Positions 21,101 through 31,084 of a stretch of DNA of 53,705 nt are shown here, one piece after another (the stretch's first letter is position 1; each line of letters opens with the position of its first letter). A model generated the notes under the pieces. It saw only the letters and a list, made by a program, of their open reading frames with translations, was not told the DNA's origin and did not search any database. This DNA is from Branchiostoma floridae (lineage: Eukaryota > Chordata > Leptocardii > Amphioxiformes > Branchiostomatidae), in assembly GCF_000003815.2 (NCBI RefSeq), contig NC_049997.1, positions 664,774 to 718,478 on the forward strand, in the 5' to 3' direction. A program made the translations under genes and the position numbers.

Positions 21101-22264
21101 TACTCTGGTGTACTATAGGCAGTATATTCATTATCAGAAGGACTCTAGCAGTAACACTAACAGGCTAAAACCTCTTTCCAGAAAAGAGCAAATTTTCAAA
21201 CATTCACCATATTTTCTTTATATCTGTCATTGATTTTTATCTACCCACTCATTATTCAGTATGGAACTTGGAAGACAGTTCATAACCACTGCCTTCAACG
21301 AGAAGTCAACCCCCACAATATCAAATGTAGTGCCTTATATTATAATTGATCTAAGACTTGGTGTTATGTACTCCATTCTTTTACTCATACTTTATCACAG
21401 TGTATGCAATTAGCTTTCGGCAAGACTTCGCAAATAAAACAATGATTGTAATTATCAATATTGAGTTAACATGTCACTGGTACTGTAAATGAAGACATTT
21501 TTTCGCAGTGGTTTTATGTTTGCGGTTTTCGCGTTGCCAATTCACCGCAAACTTAAAACCACCGCAAACATTTTTCCATGGCAGTAAGAGACTACAGTGC
21601 ATGGTGCTACCGCGAACTTAAAACCACCACAAACAGTCCTTTTTCCAGCTACTGCAAAATTAAATTCCCACGAACTTAAATGAATTTACAGTAATAATGA
21701 AACAATATGTGTAATAGATAAGTCTTTTTTTCTAATACGAAGGGTGTGGTAGCACCAATATCGCTTATTTTGACAGCGATAAACTCACTACTATAGGTAC
21801 CAATATACTGAATATGAGTGTGTGCATGCATGCGTGTGTGTGTGTGTGTGTTTGTGTGTGTATTTGTGTGTACAGTGTGTGTGTATACTATTTGTGTGTT
21901 TGTGTGTGTGTGTGAGAGAGAGTATATGTGTGTTTGTGTTTTGACAATAGTCCCTGTATTTCATTAGTTAAGTCTTTATTTGTTGTCATAAGATCACAGG
22001 ACACGATACTTACTTACTTACTATATATCAGATGTATTTCAATAGGCACTGACAACAAGGCTATACAGTGACTTTGCTTTGCAACCTTCACCAGAATCAT
22101 GTCTATTACAACACTGAAATATTTTAATTTGTAATGTTGTTGTTGCTATAGGTGCTGATGACACTCAACCCAGGAAGGCCATCAGTGCACATGAGATGAC
22201 AGCAGATGAGAAGCTGATTATGCAATGGATTACCTGCTTCTACCTGCAGATGGCAGAGTTATAA
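17995..22264 (+). CDS. Unrecognised 86-residue protein, three exons
   Basis: Not recognised by family. Exons 17995-18103, 18894-18932 and 22152-22264 join through canonical GT-AG introns with matching phases (1 and 1) into one frame: MAASTDYRMTRLHTNTPGNV at the start, AIRLLGDSLNISIG in the middle, and ADDTQPRKAISAHEMTADEK with IMQWITCFYLQMAEL at the end, then TAA. The ATG sits in a strong initiation context (AAGATGGCGG) that also fits a YY1-type site, often found at the 5' end of housekeeping genes. The product is soluble-looking, with no signal peptide or membrane segment, basic at the N-terminus and with a short amphipathic C-terminal helix. The gene lies 140 bases after the SLC17-like stop. 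Internal exons of matching phase could have been missed in the 3.2-kb second intron. Confidence 0.55.
18427..18634 (+). mobile_element. MITE family M1, copy 2
   Basis: TACTGTAAATGCAGAAATGT at the left and AAATGCATTTACAGTA at the right are inverted repeats. The interior has GTTCGCGG/CCGCGAAC mirrored blocks. Located in intron 1 of the small gene. Confidence 0.85.
18894..18932 (+). CDS. Small gene exon 2 (39 nt)
   Basis: Acceptor CTTTTTCATCCAG; donor CAATTG|GTAAAA. Encodes (A)IRLLGDSLNISI(G), 13 codons, phase 1 on both sides. The short length makes it hard to find by open-frame search; support is the phase agreement with both neighbours. Confidence 0.5.
19015..19147. repeat. 133-bp hairpin element
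   Basis: Ends AATACAACACGGTGTATT and AATACACCGTGTTGTATT are inverted. Inside, CCGCAGGTCGGATCGCC pairs with GGCAATCCGATCTGTGG around an inner ACGGTC/GACCGT stem. Nearly the whole element folds on itself. Foldback MITE is most likely. Confidence 0.75.
19276..19556 (-). mobile_element. Truncated copy of the hAT-like element family
   Basis: Contains ACTGGTCGAAGAAAATAACG, the AGTAGAGTCTAGAGTCATT block and ATCAGGTCCAACCTGATCC with CCGGACCTGGAC, inverted relative to 16931-17362, ending CCACCCCTAG. The other terminus is not seen. Confidence 0.65.
19696..20085. mobile_element. Harbinger-like MITE with TAA target duplication
   Basis: Inverted termini of about 34 bases: GGCCTAGGAAAAAAAATGTT with GTGTTTCCTGTTTC on the left, mirrored on the right. 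TAA flanks both sides (19693-19695, 20086-20088), the usual PIF/Harbinger target. No coding capacity. It is in intron 2 of the small gene. Confidence 0.7.
20624..20736 (+). mobile_element. MITE family M1, copy 3 (internally deleted)
   Basis: Both ends match copies 2 and 4 (CTGTAAATGCAGAAATGTTC and ACATTTACAGTA), but about 100 interior bases are missing. Confidence 0.8.
20737..21480. other. Small-gene intron 2, no exon recognised
   Basis: Contains a LINE-type tail near 21408 (CAATTAGCTTTCGGCAAGAC then AAATAAAACAATGATT). Nothing else supported. Confidence 0.4.
21481..21693 (+). mobile_element. MITE family M1, copy 4
   Basis: TACTGTAAATGAAGAC at the left and TGAATTTACAGTA at the right, with the same mirrored GTTTGCGG/CCGCAAAC interior as copy 2. 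More diverged. Confidence 0.8.
21811..21940. repeat. (GT)n microsatellite, interrupted
   Basis: Runs of TGTGTG interrupted by GCATGCATGC and TTTG steps. Simple repeat in intron 2 of the small gene. Confidence 0.9.
22152..22264 (+). CDS. Small gene exon 3 (stop)
   Basis: Acceptor TTGTTGCTATAG. Encodes ADDTQPRKAISAHEMTADEK then LIMQWITCFYLQMAEL and TAA at 22262-22264. Phase 1 entry gives G at the junction. Confidence 0.55.
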
Positions 22265-23041
22265 TGAACACTAACCAAGTCCCAATTTCTTTAATATGCA
22301 TAAACAATGAGTCTGTAAAAAGATAAACAGCTAGTAGAACTAGAAGCGTGCCTTTCTGTGATGCACTGTGGTACTATGGCATTTATTATGACTCAGATTT
22401 AGATGCTTTGAAATCATAGCTCTTTGGACTGTAGATGTAATTGTCATGTTGAAGCTAATATGTAGCATGCAGTATCCTAGATGCAATGTTGTGAGGAGCC
22501 ATTTTGCATATCCATATCTACAAATATCTTGCAATTATATACTTCATGACTATATGTATGCTGTCAGTAACTGTAAGTCCCTGAGGCATGACTGATTGAC
22601 CAAGGAAGCAGAGCACTTTCTGATGTTCGAATTCTGTGTTTTATCAAAACTCCATTGAACAGGTAGCTATGGAGAGGGGTGAATTAATTGTGTGTTTAAG
22701 ATACTCTCCAGGAAATGTTTAGGTATATAATGTTGAGCAATTCCTGATGAAATGATTCCTTAAAAAAAAACAGTACATTTCATACTTTAAGTGTAGAGCT
22801 TTTCACCCTACATTGTACACACATGTATGAGATCATTGTCAATGTGATGGGATCTGGTGTGTATCCTGCTATGCAATGCTGACTTAAAGTGTTAATGACA
22901 CCAATGATAGCAATGTAGCAACATTTAGCAATGTAGCAACATTTTGGTGATTGTAATCCATTGAGATAGAATTACTAATTGAAAATAGAACTTTGCACTA
23001 AAATAAACCCTCCTGGTGTTATTGAATATAAAACCAATTGA
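22265..23041 (+). other. Probable 3' untranslated region of the small gene
   Basis: No coding signal. An AATAAA lies at 23002-23007, 738 bases after the stop. The repeated phrase GCAATGTAGCAACATTT occurs twice near 22910-22945. Confidence 0.35.
23002..23007 (+). promoter_or_regulatory. Possible poly(A) signal of the small gene
   Basis: AATAAA in CACTAAAATAAACCC. It is the first canonical signal found after the stop at 22264, but could be incidental. Confidence 0.3.
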
Positions 23042-23452
23042 AGATCATACTTCCAGCTCTTGTTTCCAGGTTGTCACCAGGTAATTGAATTAAACATTGA
23101 TTGTAGCTGCACTGGCTGCGGACCGTCAGTTGTGGATGAAACTTGTGATCAAGTGCTCTGCCACCGACTGATGATGAGGATGATGATGTTGAGGACTACA
23201 ATGATTCTTAACTTGCCACGGTGGCTTGCGAAAAAATAATTTTGGGAAGCAAACTAAGCAAATATTTTTGTATCTTGCAAGTATGTGTTATCTCCTTAAA
23301 CAAAGCACAGTGTGCTCATCAACAGTACTTTTTAGCAACACTCGATGTCTTGTTCTGAACCGGCCGCAGTGTTCAATGAGATGTCATTGAAGTAATAATC
23401 AATGCTCAATTCAATTACCTGGTGGCAGGAAACAAGAGCTGAAGTATGATCT
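23042..23452. mobile_element. Inverted-repeat element with about 60-bp TIRs
   Basis: AGATCATACTTCCAGCTCTT with GTTTCC and CACCAGGTAATTGAATT on the left is mirrored by CACCTGGTAATT-type sequence and CAAGAGCTGAAGTATGATCT on the right. TTGA flanks both sides (23038-23041, 23453-23456), a possible 4-bp target duplication. Contains a GATGATGAGGATGATGATG stretch. No open frame. Superfamily unclear. Confidence 0.7.
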
Positions 23453-23456
23453 TTGA

Positions 23457-24159
23457 CAGGGTTTGATGTTCTATAACATCATACGACTAGTCGACTGTAA
23501 CTTTGGTCTGTGTTCATACAAGAATACTATTACCGGCAAAGTTAGTAATAAAATTATGTATTTTGGTGTCATAGACACTTAAAGTATGTCACGATGATGG
23601 GGGTAAGAAGAACAAAATTGATTTTATTTTTAAAAGCTTTTATTTTGCTTTCATTTCATATTGAAATGAATAATCTGAATCATTATTGCTTTACCTGTCC
23701 ATGTCTGTACGATACATAACGGTAATTCATGAATTTTCCTTATTTGCATGCATATACAAAAATAAGTGCCAACACAGGACAACATCCAGTTGTGCATTGT
23801 ATATAAAGGTATGAACAAGTTGGCCTCTATTTTGCAGGTAGACAGTTATTGATCTAGATCCTTTTTGTCAAGCTTTATTTTGCTGCAGTCAAATCGTCAA
23901 GAAATAAACAGTGGTCTTTGGGAAAAAATCTGCTTCTGAGGTCCATGGTTTTTAGGGTAGTTAAGCAGCCATCATCAATAATTTTGAGTGAAGGGTAAAT
24001 CAGTTGCTTCTTTAAGTTACCATGGTGACGTAAGGTTATTTACAGTACTGAAAAGAAAGCCTACCATATGCATGGTGTTGAAGTCATGTTTTTGGATAGT
24101 GACACAGAATCTTCTGACATTGCAAATAACTTTATGTTCTTAGTGGTATTTTGCCTATG
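23457..24159. other. Intergenic, no feature recognised
   Basis: AT-rich sequence with several AATAAA-like motifs (for example near 23905). No exon supported. Confidence 0.35.
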
Positions 24160-24677
24160 TATGTTCCTTTTTTTTATAGAGAAAGCTAAATTTGGCCCTT
24201 TGAACCAAAAATAGCAGATTTCAACCCAAAAATGAGATGTCGACAAATGATGTCCGATTTCCTTCGAACCAACATTATTGAGTGCGGAATAACTTCCTGA
24301 CATCTCGTTCACCCTCTTTTTGTCAAAAAAGCTAAATTTGGCCCTTTGAACCAAAAATAGCAGATTTCAACCCAAAAATGAGATGTCGACAAATGATGTC
24401 CGATTTCCTTCGAACCAACTTTATTGAGTGCGGAATAACTTCCTGACATCTCGTTCACCCTCTTTTTGTCAAAAAAGCTAAATTTGGCCCTTTGAACCAA
24501 AAATAGCAGATTTCAACCCAAAGATGAGATGTCGACAAACGATGTCCGATTTCCTTCGAACCAACTTTATTGAGTGCGGAATAACTTCCTGACATCTCGT
24601 TCACCCTCTTTTTGTCAAAAAAGCTAAATTTGGCCCTTTGAACCAAAAATAGCAGATTTCAACCCAAAAATGAGATG
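24160..24677. repeat. 146-bp tandem array, left part (about 3.5 units)
   Basis: GCTAAATTTGGCCCTTTGAA begins at 24184 or close to it and recurs at 24330, 24476 and 24622, an exact 146-bp period with few differences. Minus-strand frames of about 63 residues recur with the same spacing and are repeat artefacts. The array resumes at 27379 after the inserted transposon. Confidence 0.95.
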
Positions 24678-27378
24678 CACTGCACAAAAAGGCAGATTTC
24701 CACAAGTTCCCAACATTGTGCACGATGGTGAAACCTGACGTGCCCTCACCGTGGGCACGGGTTTCCACGGGCTGCCTGTTCCAGCGTGCCCCTACAATGA
24801 AAACCTGTGCGCACAAAAGGGCACGCCAAGAGTCCGCGCGTCCCACTGTTGCACACTTCCCGTGTTGAACAATTATCGTTAACAATAGAGGGCTGAGAAG
24901 TGTCTGATAATTCAGTTATGTGAATTGTCAAGTAAAAATACCCAGAACCCTTGCCACATACACGAAACTCAACAAACTACTTTACCTCTATATACAGATC
25001 GCGTGTAAGATTAATGTCACTACTGAAGCAACATATTCAATTTCAACGGAGTGTAACTAATCATATGAATTGTTTTCTATGCATTACATGAGTTAATTGT
25101 CATCTAGGCTTTAATCTGAAGTGCGGCGCCTATCAACGCATAGATTCTATTAGATTGAAAGTGATGTTCTTCGGTCAGTCGGCTTTGTTTATACAGTATA
25201 TCAACGCCGCATTCCGACACCATGTTGGATCTTCATTATACTCACTCCTTGTTTGTCAAAAAAATCGATTCAAACTTTTTAAAAGATTATTAGGTTATGG
25301 AGAACTTGTTCAATATTTGTATAGTTCACTTTCAAAGTTTAATTTTGGTTTGTATCGGTATTATGGAGATTGTCTGCCTGGCTTGGTTTTGGGTTGAATA
25401 TTTAGGGGCGGAAGTTTGAATACTAATGAACTCAGCAAATGCCTATTACAAGTGGGTAATACATGTACCGACGAGCAATGTGAAAAGCAAGAAGGTTAGC
25501 TACAGGACTTCCACCAGCACCCCTCCCCCAATACACATTTCATTGTTTTGTTTTGTTTTGAAAACATGGTATCCCGACGCGCGTGTCTGATAGCCTCCTT
25601 CGCAGGCTACGAGGAGGGTTGGATTTTATTTTATGGGGGGTTCTAAGGTTTTCTAAAGCCGGGAAAGTAATTTTGCCATGGAAGGGAGTTTAGCGGAGGG
25701 CTACATACACAGGGTTTTAGTTGGTCGATAATCTTAGGTACCTTTTTTGTTTTGGTTGGTAGGCTTTCTGCAGACACAAATGATTTATCTAAAGCCCAAG
25801 GTGTTTTGAAAGAATATTAGAACTTATGCAATTGTGTATTTGATAAAAACAATGATACACAGGAAAAGCTGAAGCTTCCTTTAGTGAACTAAGAATACTT
25901 GTAGAATGCAGGGCGTTATGTACAAACCCATTGCTGTGACATACCAAGGAGGTTAAAGACCTCCTTGGACATACACACAAATAATATATACAATGAGTTA
26001 TTGTGTCTGTTTGTATTCAAATACCCATCCGAAGTAGCCAATCGTATTTCACACATGAGGCGGGTGTTTGAAAATGTGGACCAATCAACAAACGTGTCCA
26101 AATTTTCAAACCTGTGACGGTTTTCATTTCAAATCTTCTCATTCAGAGTGCTTTCGCGCAGTCCGACCGGCCGATAGCTAAGTATTTGATCGCACCAATA
26201 CGCACGACAAACAGCGCAGGTAAACTCATTGAGAGACCGGACATTATCTTGCCATCGAATTGAATTCCACTAGGACCAAGTTCTACTTTTAGAGCAACAA
26301 CTGTCCTCCTGACTATTACCCAGTCTACCGAGGGTCGGGCGGGCTCTCTGTGGGTGGGTTGTGCTGATCCCCGCCGCACGGATCGCCAGACGCGCCCCTG
26401 ACTGTTAGCTCTACGTGGTACACAAGTTTCTGTCCGGTCGGCTTGGGTGATTTGGAGTTCCTTTGGCTCCGTGGAGGCCCTACATGTTTCACGATGGATT
26501 GGATACCACTGTTACGAACTCGCACGTCCACGCTTGGAATTCTGCAGCGACTTTGTGATTTTATATGCTCGTGATCATTACTAGCAACTGGCTAAACAAG
26601 GAGGTTAAAAAAAAAACTCCTTGGTTTAAAGGACACTTGGACATCATAATGTACAGAGCAGGAATGCGGAATTCAAGAGACCTACAGGAATTTTTCTGTC
26701 ATCAAACTTGGAGCGACTGCACAGTGGAGCAAGGACAACGTTTACAACGTCCTTGAGTGGAGCGACTACGGATAACCACCCCAAAACAACAGGATGGTGG
26801 ACCGACGAACCTCTGGAAGCCAAAGGAGCTACAGCACTAAGTACATATGAAGGAACGCGTCAGGAGCGGTCGACTCTCAAAAATAAAAAAAAATAAAACG
26901 AAAAACAACGAAAGATAATTCACAATTCAGAAAGAATGAAAGAAAACACATTATATAGAGGGGAAGGGAAAAGCCGGGAGGGTAAATTTTTGGGCTGGGA
27001 AAGCCCGGGGCAGTGCAAATGGCGCTGCTTTTAATGACAAAGGGTGTAATTACGGCGCGGCCGAGGCCCGGGGAGATAATTAGCCAATAATTAGCCGCTA
27101 AGTTATGCACGAGTCATTCGCACACAAAAGCATACGTCGATAGTTTCCACGCGTACGCACAAGTTTACTAAGATTGCACGGCTAGTGCACACGGGTTTCC
27201 ACAGGAAGGGCACGTTATGCACACGCGAGTGGTCCGTTTACTCGGATTTGCACGGGTGCCCCATATAGGGGCACGTCACGTTCGCACAGTGGGCACCCGT
27301 TGAAACCCGTGGAAACTCTTAATTTACTTGCATGTGTACACGGGTTTGCAAAGCGGAAATCTGCCTTTTCGCGCAGTG
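24678..27378. mobile_element. 2.7-kb CACTG-ended transposon inserted in the 146-bp array
   Basis: Left end CACTGCACAAAAAGGCAGAT and right end, reverse-complemented, CACTGCGCGAAAAGGCAGAT are inverted repeats. ATG on both sides (24675-24677, 27379-27381) is a 3-bp target duplication: removing the element exactly rejoins a normal array unit (GAGATGTCGAC). Subterminal regions repeat GGGCACGGGTTTCCACGG-like motifs in both orientations, as in CACTA (EnSpm/CMC) transposons. No transposase frame was recognised, so it is probably non-autonomous. CACTA assignment is inference from ends and duplication size; another superfamily with 3-bp duplications is possible. Confidence 0.8.
25944..25968. repeat. 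Perfect 10-bp-arm palindrome
   Basis: CCAAGGAGGT and ACCTCCTTGG around TAAAG. A second, A-rich version lies at about 26595-26626 (CAAGGAGGTT then AACTCCTTGG). The pair may mark the two ends of a smaller element nested in the CACTG element. Confidence 0.6.
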
Positions 27379-27520
27379 ATGTCGACAAACGATGTCCGAT
27401 TTCCTTCAAACCAACTTTATTGAGTGCGGAATAACTTCCTGACATCTCGTTCACCCTCTTTTTGTCAAAAAAAAAGCTAAATTTGGCCCTTTGAACCAAA
27501 AATAGCAGATTTCAACCCAT
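27379..27520. repeat. 146-bp tandem array, right part after the insertion
   Basis: Continues the interrupted unit with ATGTCGACAAACGATGTCCG and runs through TTGAACCAAAAATAGCAG. An extra AAA in the poly-A part shifts the local length. Confidence 0.9.
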
Positions 27521-27750
27521 CCTAGTTCAAATTATGATGTTCCTGTGTTGATTGAAACGTGGTCTATGTGACTCTAAGGGGTACTGAAAACGAACAATGC
27601 CATGTACTTTTGCGCCTTTTGAAGACAGGTACTAGATGAATCGATTGTTACGTACGGAGGAAGGGAGAAATATCGGAGCTGTTAACAGCACGGGAACGTC
27701 AATATATAAAGCTAGTTTTGATAACCTTTCGTCTACAGTTACTAATGCTA

Positions 27751-28900
27751 TTTTCACCCCGCTCAAAAGACACCATGCGCCAAATAATGTAGGGTTAGAG
27801 GTATATATCGTAAAATAGACGCAGGTTTCCATAGAAGTCTTTCAAAGACACTTTCATTATGCCAACACTTTCATTTTGAGTGCCTGCACTCAAATGTTTT
27901 GGAGATATTTGAACGCAAGGTCAATAATGCGTGAGTTCTTATCTGAAGTTCAACTGCATATATCTCAATACCAAAGTACAACCATCATATGGTATTTCAG
28001 ATCACAACTAAGCACACTTTCATGCCTATTTCAGCCGAATTTGAAGTAATTCTGTGGTAGTTTGAAGGAGATACAAAAGTAAGAGACGTTTTAGCCTTGC
28101 GTAAATCGAGGCCGCTTGTCAACTGCACTTGTTCGCATGGACAATTTCGGGCAAAATTCTACCGCATCAAAGGTAATTGCGTTTTTCTCTGTAAGACGAG
28201 AAAGGAGTGAAATATCTCAAAGAAATTTTCAGGAAAGCCGGTTAGTACGCTTATCTAGCTGTGTTCCTAATAGGTTTTCTCTCGCTTTATTCTGTTAGGA
28301 GATATAAGGCTTTGAACTATTGTCATTTTCACCCCGCTCAAAAGCCCACCTTCGGAAAGTAGGTTTTACCCCAAACTCCCTGTAGGGTTAGATATCTAAA
28401 GTAAAAAGGACGCAGTTTTTCATAGAAGTCTGTCAAATACATTGTCATGATGCCACCACTTTCTTTCTGACTACTTTCAATAAAAAATTTTGGAGATATT
28501 TGAACTTTTATTTGGACGCAAGGTCAAAAATGCGTGATTTCCTATCAGAAGTTCAACTGCACGTATCTCGATACCAAAGTACAAACATCATATGACGTTT
28601 CAGATCCTAGCTAAGTACACTTTCATGCATATTTCAGCTAAATTTGAAGTAATTCTGTGGTACTTTGAAGGAGATACGAAAGTAAGAGACGTTTTAGCCT
28701 CGCGCAAAGCGAGGCCGCGTGTCAACTGCGCTTGTTTGCATGGACGATTTCGGGCGAAATTTTACCGCATCAAACGTAATCGCGTTTTCCTCTGTAAGAC
28801 GATATATCTCAATGAAATTTTCAGGAAAGTAGTTTAATACGCTAATCTGTGGTGTTGATAACTTTGCTGTTGCTTGATTCTGTTAGGAGATATAAGGCTT
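27751..28900. repeat. 575-bp direct tandem duplication
   Basis: TTTTCACCCCGCTCAAAAG occurs at 27751 and 28326. The following sequence is repeated block by block (GTAGGGTTAGA, TTTTGGAGATATTTGAAC, GAAGTTCAACTGCA, GAGACGTTTTAGCCT, TAGGAGATATAAGGCTTTG). Each copy holds GCCTCGC-GCGAGGC-type inverted bases. No coding frame persists. Confidence 0.85.
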
Positions 28901-28983
28901 TGCACAGAGGCCTTAAGAATCAAAGTGAGGGATGTGATGAACAGGAAGTGGCGTAAGTTTTTCATTCATGGTTATCACGGTTA

Positions 28984-29153
28984 TCTCAAGCAAATCCTAC
29001 GGTGGCATAATATACTAGTAGTACATGTATCATTAGCTACATGTAGCCAAGGGGTGTAGCCGGCAATGTGGTGTCAATTGTCTCCTTGGCTGACCACATG
29101 CCTTGGCTAGCTTAATGACACTATCTTATGCCACCGTAGGATCTGCTTGGAGA
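28984..29153. mobile_element. 170-bp MITE family M2, copy 1
   Basis: Ends TCTCAAGCAAATCCTACGGT with GGCATAA on the left, and TTATGCCACCGTAGGATCTG with CTTGGAGA on the right, are inverted. A second copy is at 37668-37833. Confidence 0.8.
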
Positions 29154-31084
29154 TAAGTTATCAAGCACTCCAGGCATGGGCAACATACACTGTCTAACAA
29201 TGTAGCTTTATATGGGCATGATACTGTAAATAATGGTATTATAAAATAAGTTTTCTAAAGCTAAGTATAGAAATGATGAAATGAATAATTGTTTTTCAGT
29301 GTTTAATGTATAAACTACTGATGGATATTCATAGCAGAACAGAACATAGCAGAACATACTACAAACAGTAATCTAGAAAATGTGGAGTAAGTATTCTAAG
29401 TCAGACTAGATAGTATGTAAATCCAGGACTGCCTGAAAATCAGGTCCAGCTTGATCTGTGTGTACGTTCCTGGTAAAACAAATGAAGTGAAGTGAAGATA
29501 ATAGACTTATTTTGACTATTGTTAAGTGTTTCCGAGGGTTATATTAGAATTGCTGGTGGTAGGGGGGGTGGGGTGGATTATTTCTTAAAAATGTATGTTT
29601 CTGCGATCAAAATGTGCACTTCAGTGAATGGTATGTTGGGAAAGACTCAATGATACCCATGTCAGGTCAACCCGTCAACGTCTTTGAAATCTAAAATAAT
29701 TCCATTTTCTGGCCTGTATATTACCTTTGTTGGGCAAGGTCATTGAAAAAACAACCTATGACCCTATGTACACTGCACATCAAACACATTTGAAACAAAT
29801 GAGTAAACAGGTATTGTTCAGTTTTAATAAGTGTTCTAAATATGGTGTATCAAACTATCATGAATATACAGTATCCCAGTAAATGTCGTACTCCTATTGG
29901 AGAAGGACATTTACAGTCTTCAAATACAAATCAGTCTATACAACTAGGTAAAAAAAAGATTTATCTCCATATATCTTTTTTGTGACATCCATCACTATTC
30001 TTCAGCGTCGCTAGAATGAACTGGCAGAACAATTCAATGCAGGTACATCTAACTAGACAAATGGTTGAACATATGCAAATGTTACTCAACATACAGTATT
30101 ACACTTCTCAGTACAAAGTACTACAGTATCGAAGAATATAAAATATTGTGCTAAATACAGCATACATTATGGCACTACTATTATAGCTTTATACAGGTTT
30201 AGAGGCTTCTTGCGACAACTGTATACATGTGCCACTCAGAGTCAGATGACTTGGTATCAAATGGAATTGGCATCAAAGGAACCAATTATTATACAACCCC
30301 ACACAGATTTTACAAACCATCAGGACACTCTACTCCTAAACAAATCTACATGTCAACTTCAACTTTTTCTATATACAGTACATGTACATGTACATGTAGT
30401 CTTCTGTCAAGCCAAAAATGTTGTTAACAACTTAAGCTGGTGCTTTGACCATTCTATGGACAGGTGACAGGGGGATGCATGAAGAGCTCCATCTCCTGCT
30501 GTGTAATTAGCTTCTCCACTTCTGCCAATACACGTTTTCAGACATCAATGCCCTGAAAAAAAATCTGTCCACAGTGATGTACTTCTGACATGTGACTTCT
30601 GATCAAACACTAACACTCAGTCACCCATTCAATCTTTTTCTCAGGTTTATAAGGTCACACCAATTGAAGCAATTGGTTCTCAGAATTGCCCATTCCTATT
30701 TTTCCAAAAATGAAAAAAAAAAAAATTCAACACACTTGCCATTCAGCATATTATCACCATTACAAATAACTTTCCAGTATGGTAAATTGGCTTACAGACA
30801 AGTATAAGCTCATTACTTGGCACATCCATCATTGCAGTGAATTTTTTCAATCATGAAGACATGTTAAAAACATTAAAACTGTACATACAGGTGCAGCTAC
30901 TGCAAAGAGGTAACTTTTGTTTGCTTTTTTTCAAGCTGACAATGTATTATTCTTCATGTTTGGTATTAGCCCTTATTTAAAGCTTTTGCAAGTTTTTGCA
31001 ATTTCTTGCTGGCCTTGTTGTTAATCCAAGAGCTGTCAAATTGAGCTTTTGTGGCCTAAGTTGTATAATAAATCAGTAAAATAC
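29154..31084. other. Intergenic, one dispersed repeat
   Basis: No exon supported. The part 30680-30940 (AGTATAAGCTCATTACTTGG, ATTGCAGTGAATTTTTTCAA, CAGGTGCAGCTACTG, TTTTCAAG) is related to 48740-49008, where an assembly gap cuts it off. Short tandem ACATGT repeats lie near 30380. Confidence 0.4.

Noticed and set aside
24309-24646. Minus-strand 63-codon frames (MVQRAKFSFFDKKRVNEMSG)
   Set aside because: They recur with the 146-bp period and are tandem-repeat artefacts.
25155-26896. Possible transposase frames inside the CACTG-ended element
   Set aside because: The longest frames are 60-80 codons without recognisable catalytic motifs, so the element was called non-autonomous.
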